Shown here in pieces: positions 26,733 to 35,379 of a stretch of 64,000 nt of DNA. The stretch covers positions 62,001-126,000 of the forward strand of contig CAWKOA010000001.1 in NCBI GenBank assembly GCA_963851025.1. Reading direction: 5' to 3'. Position 1 is the stretch's first letter. Every line of letters starts with the position of its first letter. The stretch is from RYN-230 sp963851025. Its GTDB lineage: Bacteria; Actinomycetota; Actinomycetes; Streptosporangiales; Streptosporangiaceae. The notes below the pieces were generated by a model. The model searched no databases and was not told where the DNA came from. It saw only the letters and a program-made list of their open reading frames with translations. The position numbers and the translations under genes were made by a program.

Positions 26733-29700
26733 TCGTCACTTTCTATTCGTACAAGGGCGGCACAGGCCGGACCATGGCTATGGCCAACATCGCCATACTC
26801 CTAGCCAAGGGAGGATGCCGGGTACTTGCGGTGGATTTCGACCTAGAGGCACCAGGCTTGTGGCGTTTCTTTTCCAGCCTCCAGCCCGGCCTCGACAGCC
26901 ATGCAGGGCTTCTTGACCTGCTCACAGCCCAGTCTCAGGCCATCGGCGGGAACATGCCTGACTGGCGCGAGTACGTCATCAATGTGAGCTTTGAAGGCTC
27001 CTCCGTGTCCCTCCTGACCAGCGGGAAATCAGACGCCGACTATCCGGGCCGAGTGCTAGGTTTCAACTGGCAGAGGTTCTTCCGTGAGCACGATGGAGGT
27101 TCCTTCATCGAGCGCCTGCGGGCGGAGTGGGCCGCTGAATACGACTTTATCTTGATCGATAGCCGTACTGGAATCACGGATACCGGTGGCATTTGCACAA
27201 TCGCACTGCCCGACCTCATCGTCCCAGTGTTCGCAGCCAATCACCAGAATGTGGATGGCGTGCTCGATGTCCTAGGGCGGGCTCAGGCAGGACGACAGAA
27301 ACTGGCATACGACCGCCCGCCCGCCCTGGTACTCCCCATCCTTTCACGTTTCGACACCCGGACCGAATACGAGTCTGCGAAGGAATGGCTGGATCTGCTG
27401 GCCGAACGCTTTAAGGACTTCTACGCTGACTGGTTGCCCACTGATGTGTCGCCACGGAAAATTCTAGAAAGAACCAAACTGCCGCATGTCGCCTACTTTA
27501 GCTTTGGCGAGAAACTTGCCGTCCTGAATCAAGGTGTATCAGACCCAGAATCGCTAGGTTACGCGCTCAACTCGGTATGCCGCCTCATCGAAAGCCAAAT
27601 GGCGGACGCGACAGCTGTCGCCCTCGGGGTCAGTTCTCCCAGCAGAGGCGATAGCAAGCCAGTAATCATGGGCGGTGTCCCGACACCCACCCTGCACTTC
27701 ACGGGCCGCGAGCAGACCATTCAGGCCCTCAAGGCCGCGCTAAATCCAGCGGGCCAGGAGACGGCCCCGCACACTCTACTGGGCTTGAGCGGGGTTGGTA
27801 AGACTCAGCTGGCGATCGAGTTCGCCCGGCGGTTCCAGGCGGACTACGGGCTCATCTGGTGGATTCAGTCCGACGAGGACTTCTCCCTGCGTAGGTCCTT
27901 CGTCTCCCTGGCGCGCCGCCTCGGCCTGCCGGAGAGCGACAACATGGCTTACACGGTGAGCACCGTCCTGGAAGAACTCGGCCGGGGAAGGCCCACGTCC
28001 AACTGGCTGCTGATCTACGACGGTGCGGGAGAACCGGAGCAACTCCGTGAGTACCTGCCCAGCGGGCCCGGGCATGTCCTGATCACGTCCCGGAGTCAGA
28101 GCTGGGCCGCTCATTCGCAGGTGACTGTAACTGAAGTTGACGTCTTCACTCGCGACGAGAGCCTGCGCTTCCTGCATCGCCGTTGGAGCGGCATCCGAGC
28201 CGACGACGCCGGCCAGCTAGCAGAAGAACTGGGTCACCTGCCACTCGCCCTCGAGCAGGCGGCTGCCTTGCACCGGGAGACCGGGATGCCCGTGAACGAG
28301 TACCTGCGCCTGCTCAGGGCCACTCCAGAGCGGATGCTGTCCGAAGGTGAGACCAGTCAGCGTTCGGTGTTCAGATCGTGGCGGCTGGCCTTCGGACAGG
28401 TTAAAGAACAGTCCCCAGCCGCCGCGCAAGTGCTCGAGCTATGCGCGTTCCTTGGCTCCGACGGAGTCGCGGTACCGATCCTAATCCGCGGTCGCGGGGC
28501 ACCCCTTCCCTCACCACTGGCTGAAACGCTGCGCGATGATATCCGGCTGCGCCGGGCCATTCGCGAACTAGGCCGCTACGCATTGGCCCAGGTCGACACG
28601 AGACGCGACCTGATAAAGGTCCACCGCTTGGTGCGTGCACTGGTCATCGAGGGAATGAGCAACGACGACCGGTCCGAGATGACGCACAGCGCGCACGCCC
28701 TGCTGGCGCTGGCAAATCCAGGCACCCCAGACGACGAAGTCACCTGGCCCGAGCATGCGCAGGTGGCCCGGCACGTACTGCCGTCCGGGGTGATCCTGTC
28801 GGAAGATCCGCATGTGCGCCGGGTCGCTCTTGACCAGATCCGCTACTACTACGTGATAGGTGACTACGCCGAGAGTGCGGCCCTGGCCGAGCAAGCGGTA
28901 GCCGTCTGGCAGGATCGCCTGGGACTGGATGACGAGATGACACTGGTGGCGGGCCTGCATCTCGGGAATGCGTTGCGGGCGCGCGGCGATTACCAGCAGG
29001 CCCGGGAGGTCACGATGCAGACCCTCGAGCGGATGCGGCGCGTCCTTGGCCCCGATCACGAGTACACGCTCCGCGCTGCCAACAGCCGCAGCGCCGATCT
29101 GCGCCTCCTGGGCGATTTCAGGGCGGCCTTCACTCTCGACCAGGACAACCTGCGGCGATACCAGGGCCTCATGCACGAGGAAGACCCCGCGACCTTGCGG
29201 TCGGCGAACAACCTGGCCATTGATCTCCATCTTCTCGGGTCCTACGAGGACGCCAGGCGAGTGGACGAGGACACTCTGCGACGGCGGACGGTTCTGCTAG
29301 GCAGCCAGAACCCGGAGCTGCTGTCATCGGTCAATGCGGTGGCTCGCGACCTTTACGGAAGCGGTGAGTACACCGCGGCGCTGGCGCTGCAACGGGAGAG
29401 CCTCACCGCTCACGAGCAACTGGCGGCGAATCATGCGACCGTGATTGCCGGCCGGTACGTTGCGATCTTCGAGCGCAAGGTAGGTCACTACGGACAGGCA
29501 GTCACGCTATCCAAGGCGGCCATGGAACGCTCCGCTAGTCTCTTCGGGCCACTTCATGAGCACTCACTAGCCGCGATGATGACGCTCGGCAACGCGCTGC
29601 GAGCATCCGAAGATCTCACCGGGGCCCGGCGCACCGGGGAGGCGAATCTGGCCCGCTACCGTGAGCAATTCGGACAGGAGCATCCGTTTGCGTTGGCCTG

Positions 29701-30127
29701 TGCCAGCAACTTCACCATCGTCCTTCGGGCCCTGGGAGAGCTTGAGCTAGCAAGTGCGATGGACCAGTCCACGCTGACGACGATGCAGAGAACACTCGGC
29801 CTTGACCACCCGTACACGCTGTGCTGTGCCTGCAACGTTGGCAACAATCTCGCCGCGCAGGGCCAGCATGCGGAGGCCCTGAGGATGACCGAGGAGATCG
29901 TCATGCGTTCGGGGCGAGTCCTTGCCGCCGACCACCCCTTCACCCTGGGCTGTACCGCCAATCTTGCACTCGATCTCCAAGCCACCGGTGACACTGGGCG
30001 CGCGGCGGTGCTGCGTGAGGACTCGATGGCGCGTCTGCGGATCAAACTCGGCCCGGAGCATCCGGAAACGCTGCGCGTGGAGGACGGCCAGCGGGCGGAG
30101 TGCGACATCGAAGTGCCCCCGACGTGA
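26729..30127 (+). CDS. ParA-like / NB-ARC / TPR signalling protein (FxsT-like)
   Basis: An 1132-aa three-part protein. Residues 1-270 are a MinD/ParA-type ATPase with the deviant P-loop YSYKGGTGRTMAMAN, VDFDLEAPGLWRFF and ILIDSRTGITDTGG. Residues 320-600 are an NB-ARC/STAND ATPase (HFTGREQTIQALKAAL, Walker A GLSGVGKTQLAIEFA, Walker B-like WLLIYDGAGEPE, ITSRSQSW sensor, GHLPLALEQAA). Residues 690-1120 are TPR_10/TPR_12-type repeats, several ending in LG.DHP(Y/F)TL. This is the arrangement of FxSxx-COOH system TPR proteins and resembles plant and animal NLR proteins. It is coupled to the TIR gene upstream and is a diverged paralogue of the minus-strand fxsT. Confidence 0.9.
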   Translation: MIVTFYSYKGGTGRTMAMANIAILLAKGGCRVLAVDFDLEAPGLWRFFSSLQPGLDSHAGLLDLLTAQSQAIGGNMPDWREYVINVSFEGSSVSLLTSGKSDADYPGRVLGFNWQRFFREHDGGSFIERLRAEWAAEYDFILIDSRTGITDTGGICTIALPDLIVPVFAANHQNVDGVLDVLGRAQAGRQKLAYDRPPALVLPILSRFDTRTEYESAKEWLDLLAERFKDFYADWLPTDVSPRKILERTKLPHVAYFSFGEKLAVLNQGVSDPESLGYALNSVCRLIESQMADATAVALGVSSPSRGDSKPVIMGGVPTPTLHFTGREQTIQALKAALNPAGQETAPHTLLGLSGVGKTQLAIEFARRFQADYGLIWWIQSDEDFSLRRSFVSLARRLGLPESDNMAYTVSTVLEELGRGRPTSNWLLIYDGAGEPEQLREYLPSGPGHVLITSRSQSWAAHSQVTVTEVDVFTRDESLRFLHRRWSGIRADDAGQLAEELGHLPLALEQAAALHRETGMPVNEYLRLLRATPERMLSEGETSQRSVFRSWRLAFGQVKEQSPAAAQVLELCAFLGSDGVAVPILIRGRGAPLPSPLAETLRDDIRLRRAIRELGRYALAQVDTRRDLIKVHRLVRALVIEGMSNDDRSEMTHSAHALLALANPGTPDDEVTWPEHAQVARHVLPSGVILSEDPHVRRVALDQIRYYYVIGDYAESAALAEQAVAVWQDRLGLDDEMTLVAGLHLGNALRARGDYQQAREVTMQTLERMRRVLGPDHEYTLRAANSRSADLRLLGDFRAAFTLDQDNLRRYQGLMHEEDPATLRSANNLAIDLHLLGSYEDARRVDEDTLRRRTVLLGSQNPELLSSVNAVARDLYGSGEYTAALALQRESLTAHEQLAANHATVIAGRYVAIFERKVGHYGQAVTLSKAAMERSASLFGPLHEHSLAAMMTLGNALRASEDLTGARRTGEANLARYREQFGQEHPFALACASNFTIVLRALGELELASAMDQSTLTTMQRTLGLDHPYTLCCACNVGNNLAAQGQHAEALRMTEEIVMRSGRVLAADHPFTLGCTANLALDLQATGDTGRAAVLREDSMARLRIKLGPEHPETLRVEDGQRAECDIEVPPT

Positions 30128-30487
30128 CAAGCTGGATTTTCCTCCCCCGCAGGTTGGCGATCAAGCTAACATCAGGCCGATGCAACGGGCGCCGGTGGGT
30201 CCCCAGAGGTCTCGCAAGCTGCCGGGGATCGCTCACTGAGACGCTCCACTCATGCACACGTGGGCGTATTTGCCTCACGAGTGACATGACTCTATTTCTT
30301 ACGAAGTGGAGTCATCGGCCCACTGGGAGCGATTCCAGTGGAACACTAACTCGGGGGCTACTCGCCAGGTCTCAGTGTCACGAGGTAGCCTTTACGAACC
30401 CCCTGGTTAGGACAGTGGCCGGGTGATACGTGGAAGGCCACTCAGGATGACCTGGCCAAGAACCAGGCAGGGACATGGGAGGCTGCC
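30128..30487. other. Intergenic region with an ATGACTC/GAGTCAT inverted repeat
   Basis: I see no gene in these 360 bases. A 7-bp inverted repeat (30286-30292 and 30309-30315, 16-nt spacer) is the only clear structure. The region probably contains the end of the FxsT-like transcript and a promoter for the hydrolase gene. Confidence 0.5.
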
Positions 30488-31393
30488 GTGGCACGGCTGG
30501 TCGAAGCCGCGGATGGGCGCACGCTCGCTGTTGAAAGCGCGGGCGACCCGGACGGAAAGCCCGTGTTCCTGTTTCACGGCACCCCCGGTGGCCGCAATGG
30601 ACCCCGACCCCGCGGAATTGTCCTGTACCGACTCGGTATCCGGCTGATCAGCTACGACAGGCCGGGCTACAGCGGATCGACGCGGCAGCCGGGCCGTATC
30701 GTCAGGGACGCAGCGGCAGACGTGGCCGATATCGCCGAGGCCCTGCACATTGATCGTTTCAGCGTTATAGGCCGATCCGGCGGTGGCCCGCACGCGCTGG
30801 CCTGCGCAGCGATCCTGAGAGATCACGTCGAGTGCGCCGCCGCGCTGGGCAGTCTCGCCCCCTGCGACGCCGAAGGGCTCGGCTGGTGGACCGGAATGGC
30901 AGACTCAAATGTGCGTGCCTACCAAGCTGCCGAGGACATCCTGGAGCAACGGGCCGCCGAACTGACTGCGAAAGTACGAAGTGATCCGGAAAGCCTGCTG
31001 AGGTCGCTTGGACCCGAGCTAGTCGGCCACGATAAGAAGGTGGTCGGCGACATCGCCCTGCGGCGGCTTATTGCTGAAACGCATGCTGAAGCGCTGAAGA
31101 AGACCGCGGTCGGGTGGATCGACGACGTCCTCGCCCTGCGGCGCCCCTGGGGATTCCGGGTCAACGACATCCGGGTGCCGGTCATGCTCTGGCACGGGAC
31201 TGACGACGTTTTCTCTCCCGTCGCCCACACACATTGGCTGGCCAAGCAAATCACTGGTTGTACGCTCCGGGAGCGGGCGGGCGCAGCCCATTTTGGTACG
31301 GTGGAGATCCTGCCGAGCATCCTGAACTGGATCACAGACACCGCTGGTGGGGCGCCCCGGAAGCAGCCGATAGGCGCTATCTCGGTTCGCTAG
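30488..31393 (+). CDS. Alpha/beta-fold hydrolase
   Basis: A 301-aa alpha/beta hydrolase. The oxyanion segment is VFLFHGTPGG, the nucleophile elbow GRSGGG (within FSVIGRSGGGPHALACAA), the acid LWHGTDDVFSPV, and the catalytic His is in AGAAHFG. The GTG at 30488 follows GGGAGG by four to five nt. It lies between the TIR/FxsT-like pair and the convergent fxs operon, so it may belong to the same island, but a role in peptide processing is only inferred. Confidence 0.88.
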   Translation: MARLVEAADGRTLAVESAGDPDGKPVFLFHGTPGGRNGPRPRGIVLYRLGIRLISYDRPGYSGSTRQPGRIVRDAAADVADIAEALHIDRFSVIGRSGGGPHALACAAILRDHVECAAALGSLAPCDAEGLGWWTGMADSNVRAYQAAEDILEQRAAELTAKVRSDPESLLRSLGPELVGHDKKVVGDIALRRLIAETHAEALKKTAVGWIDDVLALRRPWGFRVNDIRVPVMLWHGTDDVFSPVAHTHWLAKQITGCTLRERAGAAHFGTVEILPSILNWITDTAGGAPRKQPIGAISVR

Positions 31394-31423
31394 GCACGGC
31401 TTAGGCCGAGGCTTCGCAAGACC

Positions 31424-34400
31424 TCAGAATGGCTGCGGGTCGATGACGCGCAGCAGCCGGGCTCCTCCATTCAGGGCCACAATGTCCGGATGTTCCGGAC
31501 CGACCAGGTCGCTCAGCTTCTCGATCACCCGCTGGCGTTCCACCAGCGCCCCCTCGACTCCCTGCTCGTGCAGCGTTAGCAGCATGTTCGCGCGGGAGCG
31601 CAGGGTATCGGGATGCTGAGATCCCAGAACCCGGTCAAACTCGGGGGCGATGCGCTCCTCGAGTTCCGCCGCCGCAACTGTCTGGCCGCGGCTGGCCAAG
31701 ACGGCGGCCAGGACCATGCTGGCCGCCAGTGTGTACGGATGATCGTGTCGCAGCCGGTCGCCCAGCCCCGCGGCCGCAGTCTGGGCCAAGGCCAGCGCTT
31801 GCTCATAGTCCTCCTGCAGGCAGAGGGCGGAGGCTATAGCCAGGATGCACATCAACGTGTGCGGATGCATGGGCCCTAGCCGGTCCTCGTAGACGGCCAG
31901 GACGGCTCGCGCCCTGTCGAGAGCGTCCGGGATCCTGCGCAGCGCCAGCAGGTTGACCGCGTGGCTCAGGCGCGCCGCCAGGGCATTGGTGCTGTCATTC
32001 CCGAACCCCCGGACCAGGCTTTTCCTGGCCTCGTCGATGTGGACTTCCGCCAGCTCCGGCTGGCCAGCAGTACGCAGCGCCACGCCGAGCAGAACCCGTG
32101 CGTTGAGGGTAGCGTCGTCGTCGTCGCCGAGCGCCTCCCTGCACCGGCCCCACACAGTATTGATCTGGCGGACCACCTCGTCGTACCGGCCCGCTTCCAG
32201 CAGGTCACGCGCGACGGCAGCGCCCGAGTCCAGCGTCCGCGGGTGCCGGGGCCCGAGATTGACCGTCCGCCGCTCCAGGGTGAGCTGGTCCTGGGCGAGC
32301 GCATTCCGGAAGTCCCCGGTCAACCGCAGGGACACGGCAAGATTGTGCGCAGCCCGCAGCGTTCCTGCGTAGTCGTCGCCGTACCCACGCTGCCAGGCCG
32401 CGTACGTGTTGCGGTCCAATTCGAGGGCCCGGTGGTACTGCCCGAGTGCCCTCAAGTCAGCGGCCAGACTGCCACTGGTCATCAGGGTGTGCGGGTGCTC
32501 GGGCCCGAGCAGTTCCCGCTGTCCTCTCAGGACGGCCTCGTCCAGTTCCTGGGACTCCTTGAACTCGGCCAGGTCCCTGACGATGTTGGCCATATTGAAG
32601 CGCAGCCGGTAGAGGTGAATCTGCAGCGATTCGGCGAGATCCTGGTCTGTGGTAACGGACAGCATCTGCTCCCAGGCCGTTTGGATCTCCTCGGCTCGGC
32701 GACGGCCACGTTCCAGGTCACCGCGCAAACGGAGATAACGGACCCGTTCGATGTGCAGCTGCCGGACCGGCTCCTGGTCGGACCACATGGCCCGGGACGG
32801 CGACAGATGAGGCCAGATGTCCCGGTAGCGCGGCCACGTCTCCGGGTCCTCGACTTCACCTTCCGGGCGCGCCGCGACCAGCAGCTCGTGCACACTGCGC
32901 CGGGCGTCGTTGATTTCCTCCCCGCTCATCCGTTCCCGCACCACTGCTTGGACCAGGCGGTGCACCTGAACCTGCCGGGAATTGGTGTCCAGCTTGATCA
33001 GAGCCAGCCGGTCAATCTGCCGAATGTGCTTGCCGATCAGCATGGAATCGGAGAACGTGCGCTCAAGCGGCGCGAGGAGCGCAGCCATTCTCTTGCTATA
33101 GATCAAGTCCAGGCTGATGTCCGGGGCCATCACCGAGCAGAAAGCAAACAGCCGGGCCGCGGCGGGAGATGCCGCTTCCAGCTGGTCCAGCGAGACATCC
33201 CAGGTCTTCGAGACCTCCACGGGCTCGTCGCTCACCTGGCTGAGCGAAAGCGTCCGGGCGGGCTGCTGCTCCAGCCGGTGCAGGTACTGCTCGACCGGGT
33301 TCCCGGTCTCAGCCAGCCAGGCGCCCGCCGTGGCCACCGCCAGCGGCAGATCACCCAGCACCTCAGCAACCTGGTTGGCCTCCGCCTCGGGAATGGCCGG
33401 AATCCGCTGGCGCAGGTGCTCCAGACTTTCCTCGCGGGTGAAGACATCGATGGACAGGGTGCGGCCATGTTCCACCCAGCCCGCGTTCCGCGAGGTAATC
33501 AGCACATGCCCGGGGCCCGAAGCCAGCAGCGGCCGTATCGCTTCGATGTCGTCCGCGTTGTCATATATCAGCAGCCACCGGCGGCTCTCCCAGTTCTGGA
33601 GAAGATGCAGCACTTCCCCGGCTACTTCCGCCACGCTGCCCTCTTCCGGCACGCTCGCGCCGAAGACCCTCCGCATCTCCTGCCCGAGGTCGGCCAGGGA
33701 CGCATCGACGTACTGGGCCTGGCCGCAGTTCATCCACCAGACGAGGTCATAGTCGGCCTTGAACCGGTGTGCGTATTCCAGGGCCACCTGAGTCTTGCCT
33801 ACTCCCCCTAGGCCGCGGAGGGTCAGCGGTGATACCACCGCGACACCACGGGCCCGGAGCTCGGCACGCAGCTCGCGCAGATCTTGCTCCCGGCCAGTGA
33901 AGTTGATGTTGCGCGCCGGTATTTCCAGGATCTGCGGCCAGCTCCCTCCCGGGTACCGCACCCCAGGGGGCCTCACCCCGGCGACTGGCCGACCGTCGAG
34001 CCGCGCGATCAGCATTTCGGCGGCCTGACTCTCGGGCAGTCCGGAGAGCAGGACTGTCGGCACGTCCTCGAGTCCGTACGGCAGCCGTGCCTCCGTCACG
34101 CAGACCGCAAGTTCCGGCAAGGGTGACGGCGGGGAACTCTGCGCCCGGAGGGCGTAAGCCTGCGTGACAACCGCAACCACGCGAGACGAGGGGAGCGATT
34201 CGCGTTCGGTTGCCGTGGCCTCGTGAGCCCAGCGGACGGCAATACCAGCACTGGTCAGCACGCCCGCGATCCACTCCGCCCAGAGCTGGTCCTCCGGACT
34301 GAAGTCCAGCACGACTTCGACCGGCACCGCGGACAGCCTGCGGATGAAACGCAGCCGGGTCCGCAGGCGCAGCGATTCCTCCACTGGCGGCAATCTGTCC

Positions 34401-34651
34401 ACTGCACCGCGGGTGATGTACGCGGTAATCCTCTCAAAAGAGGCCAGCAGCGACGAGGGAGATCCAGGAGAGTCCCCGAACACGGCGAGCGTCTCCTCGT
34501 AGGAGTAGAACGCCCGGTAAGGCACTCCCACCTGCCGCCAGTACTCCCAGCGCTGCTCCTCTGGCATCCCGGCGGGCAGTCCCTCGAAGAGGCGTATGGC
34601 GAGCGCTTGGCCCGCCTCGGCCTTCTCCAGCTCAGCGTGGTCGATGCGCAT
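31424..34651 (-). CDS. fxsT: FxSxx-COOH system TPR protein (TIR-like / NB-ARC / TPR part)
   Basis: About 1075 aa. After a short conserved N-segment (MRIDHAELEKAEAGQALAIR) come a degenerate TIR-like domain (VEVVLDFSPEDQLWAEWIAG), an NB-ARC ATPase (NFTGREQDLRELRAELRARG, Walker A LRGLGGVGKTQVALEYA near residue 280, WLLIYDNADD, ITSRNAGW, GDLPLAVATAGAWLA) and a C-terminal half of TPR repeats with LGPEHPHTL-type turns. In related genomes this is fused to a ParA-like ATPase. Here that part is the preceding ORF (34696-35379), and homology to the joining segment (RAHSERPIRILPVPMRID) starts one base out of frame. Either a one-base deletion or a real split is possible. The ATG at 34651 is the first in-frame start after the junction. 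Confidence 0.85.
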   Translation of the reverse strand: MRIDHAELEKAEAGQALAIRLFEGLPAGMPEEQRWEYWRQVGVPYRAFYSYEETLAVFGDSPGSPSSLLASFERITAYITRGAVDRLPPVEESLRLRTRLRFIRRLSAVPVEVVLDFSPEDQLWAEWIAGVLTSAGIAVRWAHEATATERESLPSSRVVAVVTQAYALRAQSSPPSPLPELAVCVTEARLPYGLEDVPTVLLSGLPESQAAEMLIARLDGRPVAGVRPPGVRYPGGSWPQILEIPARNINFTGREQDLRELRAELRARGVAVVSPLTLRGLGGVGKTQVALEYAHRFKADYDLVWWMNCGQAQYVDASLADLGQEMRRVFGASVPEEGSVAEVAGEVLHLLQNWESRRWLLIYDNADDIEAIRPLLASGPGHVLITSRNAGWVEHGRTLSIDVFTREESLEHLRQRIPAIPEAEANQVAEVLGDLPLAVATAGAWLAETGNPVEQYLHRLEQQPARTLSLSQVSDEPVEVSKTWDVSLDQLEAASPAAARLFAFCSVMAPDISLDLIYSKRMAALLAPLERTFSDSMLIGKHIRQIDRLALIKLDTNSRQVQVHRLVQAVVRERMSGEEINDARRSVHELLVAARPEGEVEDPETWPRYRDIWPHLSPSRAMWSDQEPVRQLHIERVRYLRLRGDLERGRRRAEEIQTAWEQMLSVTTDQDLAESLQIHLYRLRFNMANIVRDLAEFKESQELDEAVLRGQRELLGPEHPHTLMTSGSLAADLRALGQYHRALELDRNTYAAWQRGYGDDYAGTLRAAHNLAVSLRLTGDFRNALAQDQLTLERRTVNLGPRHPRTLDSGAAVARDLLEAGRYDEVVRQINTVWGRCREALGDDDDATLNARVLLGVALRTAGQPELAEVHIDEARKSLVRGFGNDSTNALAARLSHAVNLLALRRIPDALDRARAVLAVYEDRLGPMHPHTLMCILAIASALCLQEDYEQALALAQTAAAGLGDRLRHDHPYTLAASMVLAAVLASRGQTVAAAELEERIAPEFDRVLGSQHPDTLRSRANMLLTLHEQGVEGALVERQRVIEKLSDLVGPEHPDIVALNGGARLLRVIDPQPF

Positions 34652-34695
34652 GGGGACGGGCAGGATCCTTATGGGACGCTCTGAGTGCGCACGGA

Positions 34696-35379
34696 TCAGG
34701 CGGCAATCATGGCCGCGCCCTCGATCCCTTGAGTGCTGAGGGTAAAGCAATCCACTAACGCATCCGGCAGATGCATCGTGCAAATGTCAGCGATGTCGCT
34801 GAGCCCCGTCCTGCTGTCAATAAGGACATAGTCATAGAGGCGTTTCATGCTGAGCCGGAGCGCATCAAAGAACTGGCCACCGTAGAGGCGGTCATAGAAT
34901 GTATCCCAGGCCAGCGCGCTAAGTGCGGTCTGGTAGTCGCCGTTCTGCTTTCCCGAAGACAGGAAATCGAGCCTGCCGCCGTCGGGGAATCGCCAGTTCA
35001 GCGGGACAGCATAATCCTGGACGTGAACGTGGTCCTCAATAAGCTTCGTCAGCATCTCCTGAGCGGATCGCTTCGATTCCTCTTCGCCCTCGTGCGCCTG
35101 GGCAATAAAATCGGAGTTTATAGCTGCCCACTCGTACTTCCGGATGAAGTCAATTATTCCGGGTCTCTCGCTAACTCCTGCGTCCAGGAAAGGCTGGAAA
35201 AATCGGTGCAGACCCGGGGATTCGAGGTCCCAGTCAGCCACGAGGACCCGTTTGCCGTTGGCGGCCAGGATCCAGGCCACGTTGGCCAGGGCCATCGACC
35301 GCCCGGTACCGCCCTTGAACGAGTAGAACGTTACTACCTGGCCGTTGTGCCCCAAGTGATTCTCAGGTACGTCAGACAT
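34696..35379 (-). CDS. ParA/MinD-like ATPase with KGGTGRS P-loop (N-terminal part of FxsT)
   Basis: A 227-aa ATPase domain: VVTFYSFKGGTGRSMALANV (deviant Walker A with Arg in place of the usual second Lys), VLVADWDLESPGLHRFFQPF, and YVLIDSRTGLSDIADICTMH. It ends abruptly at a TGA just after GIEGAAMIAA, and the expected continuation is the next gene, one nucleotide out of phase. The start overlaps the fxsC stop by 8 nt. The domain is known as the N-terminal module of FxsT proteins. Whether two chains form here or one chain through a frameshift cannot be told from the sequence alone. Confidence 0.85.
   Translation of the reverse strand: MSDVPENHLGHNGQVVTFYSFKGGTGRSMALANVAWILAANGKRVLVADWDLESPGLHRFFQPFLDAGVSERPGIIDFIRKYEWAAINSDFIAQAHEGEEESKRSAQEMLTKLIEDHVHVQDYAVPLNWRFPDGGRLDFLSSGKQNGDYQTALSALAWDTFYDRLYGGQFFDALRLSMKRLYDYVLIDSRTGLSDIADICTMHLPDALVDCFTLSTQGIEGAAMIAA

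Noticed and set aside
26124..30127. The TIR plus NB-ARC pair as a Thoeris or Avs defence system
   Set aside because: No ThsA-like partner is present, and the ParA plus TPR layout matches FxSxx-COOH proteins better; a defence role remains only an inference.
30923..31341. Minus-strand frames opposite the alpha/beta hydrolase
   Set aside because: Antisense shadows; the hydrolase triad and ribosome site support the plus strand.
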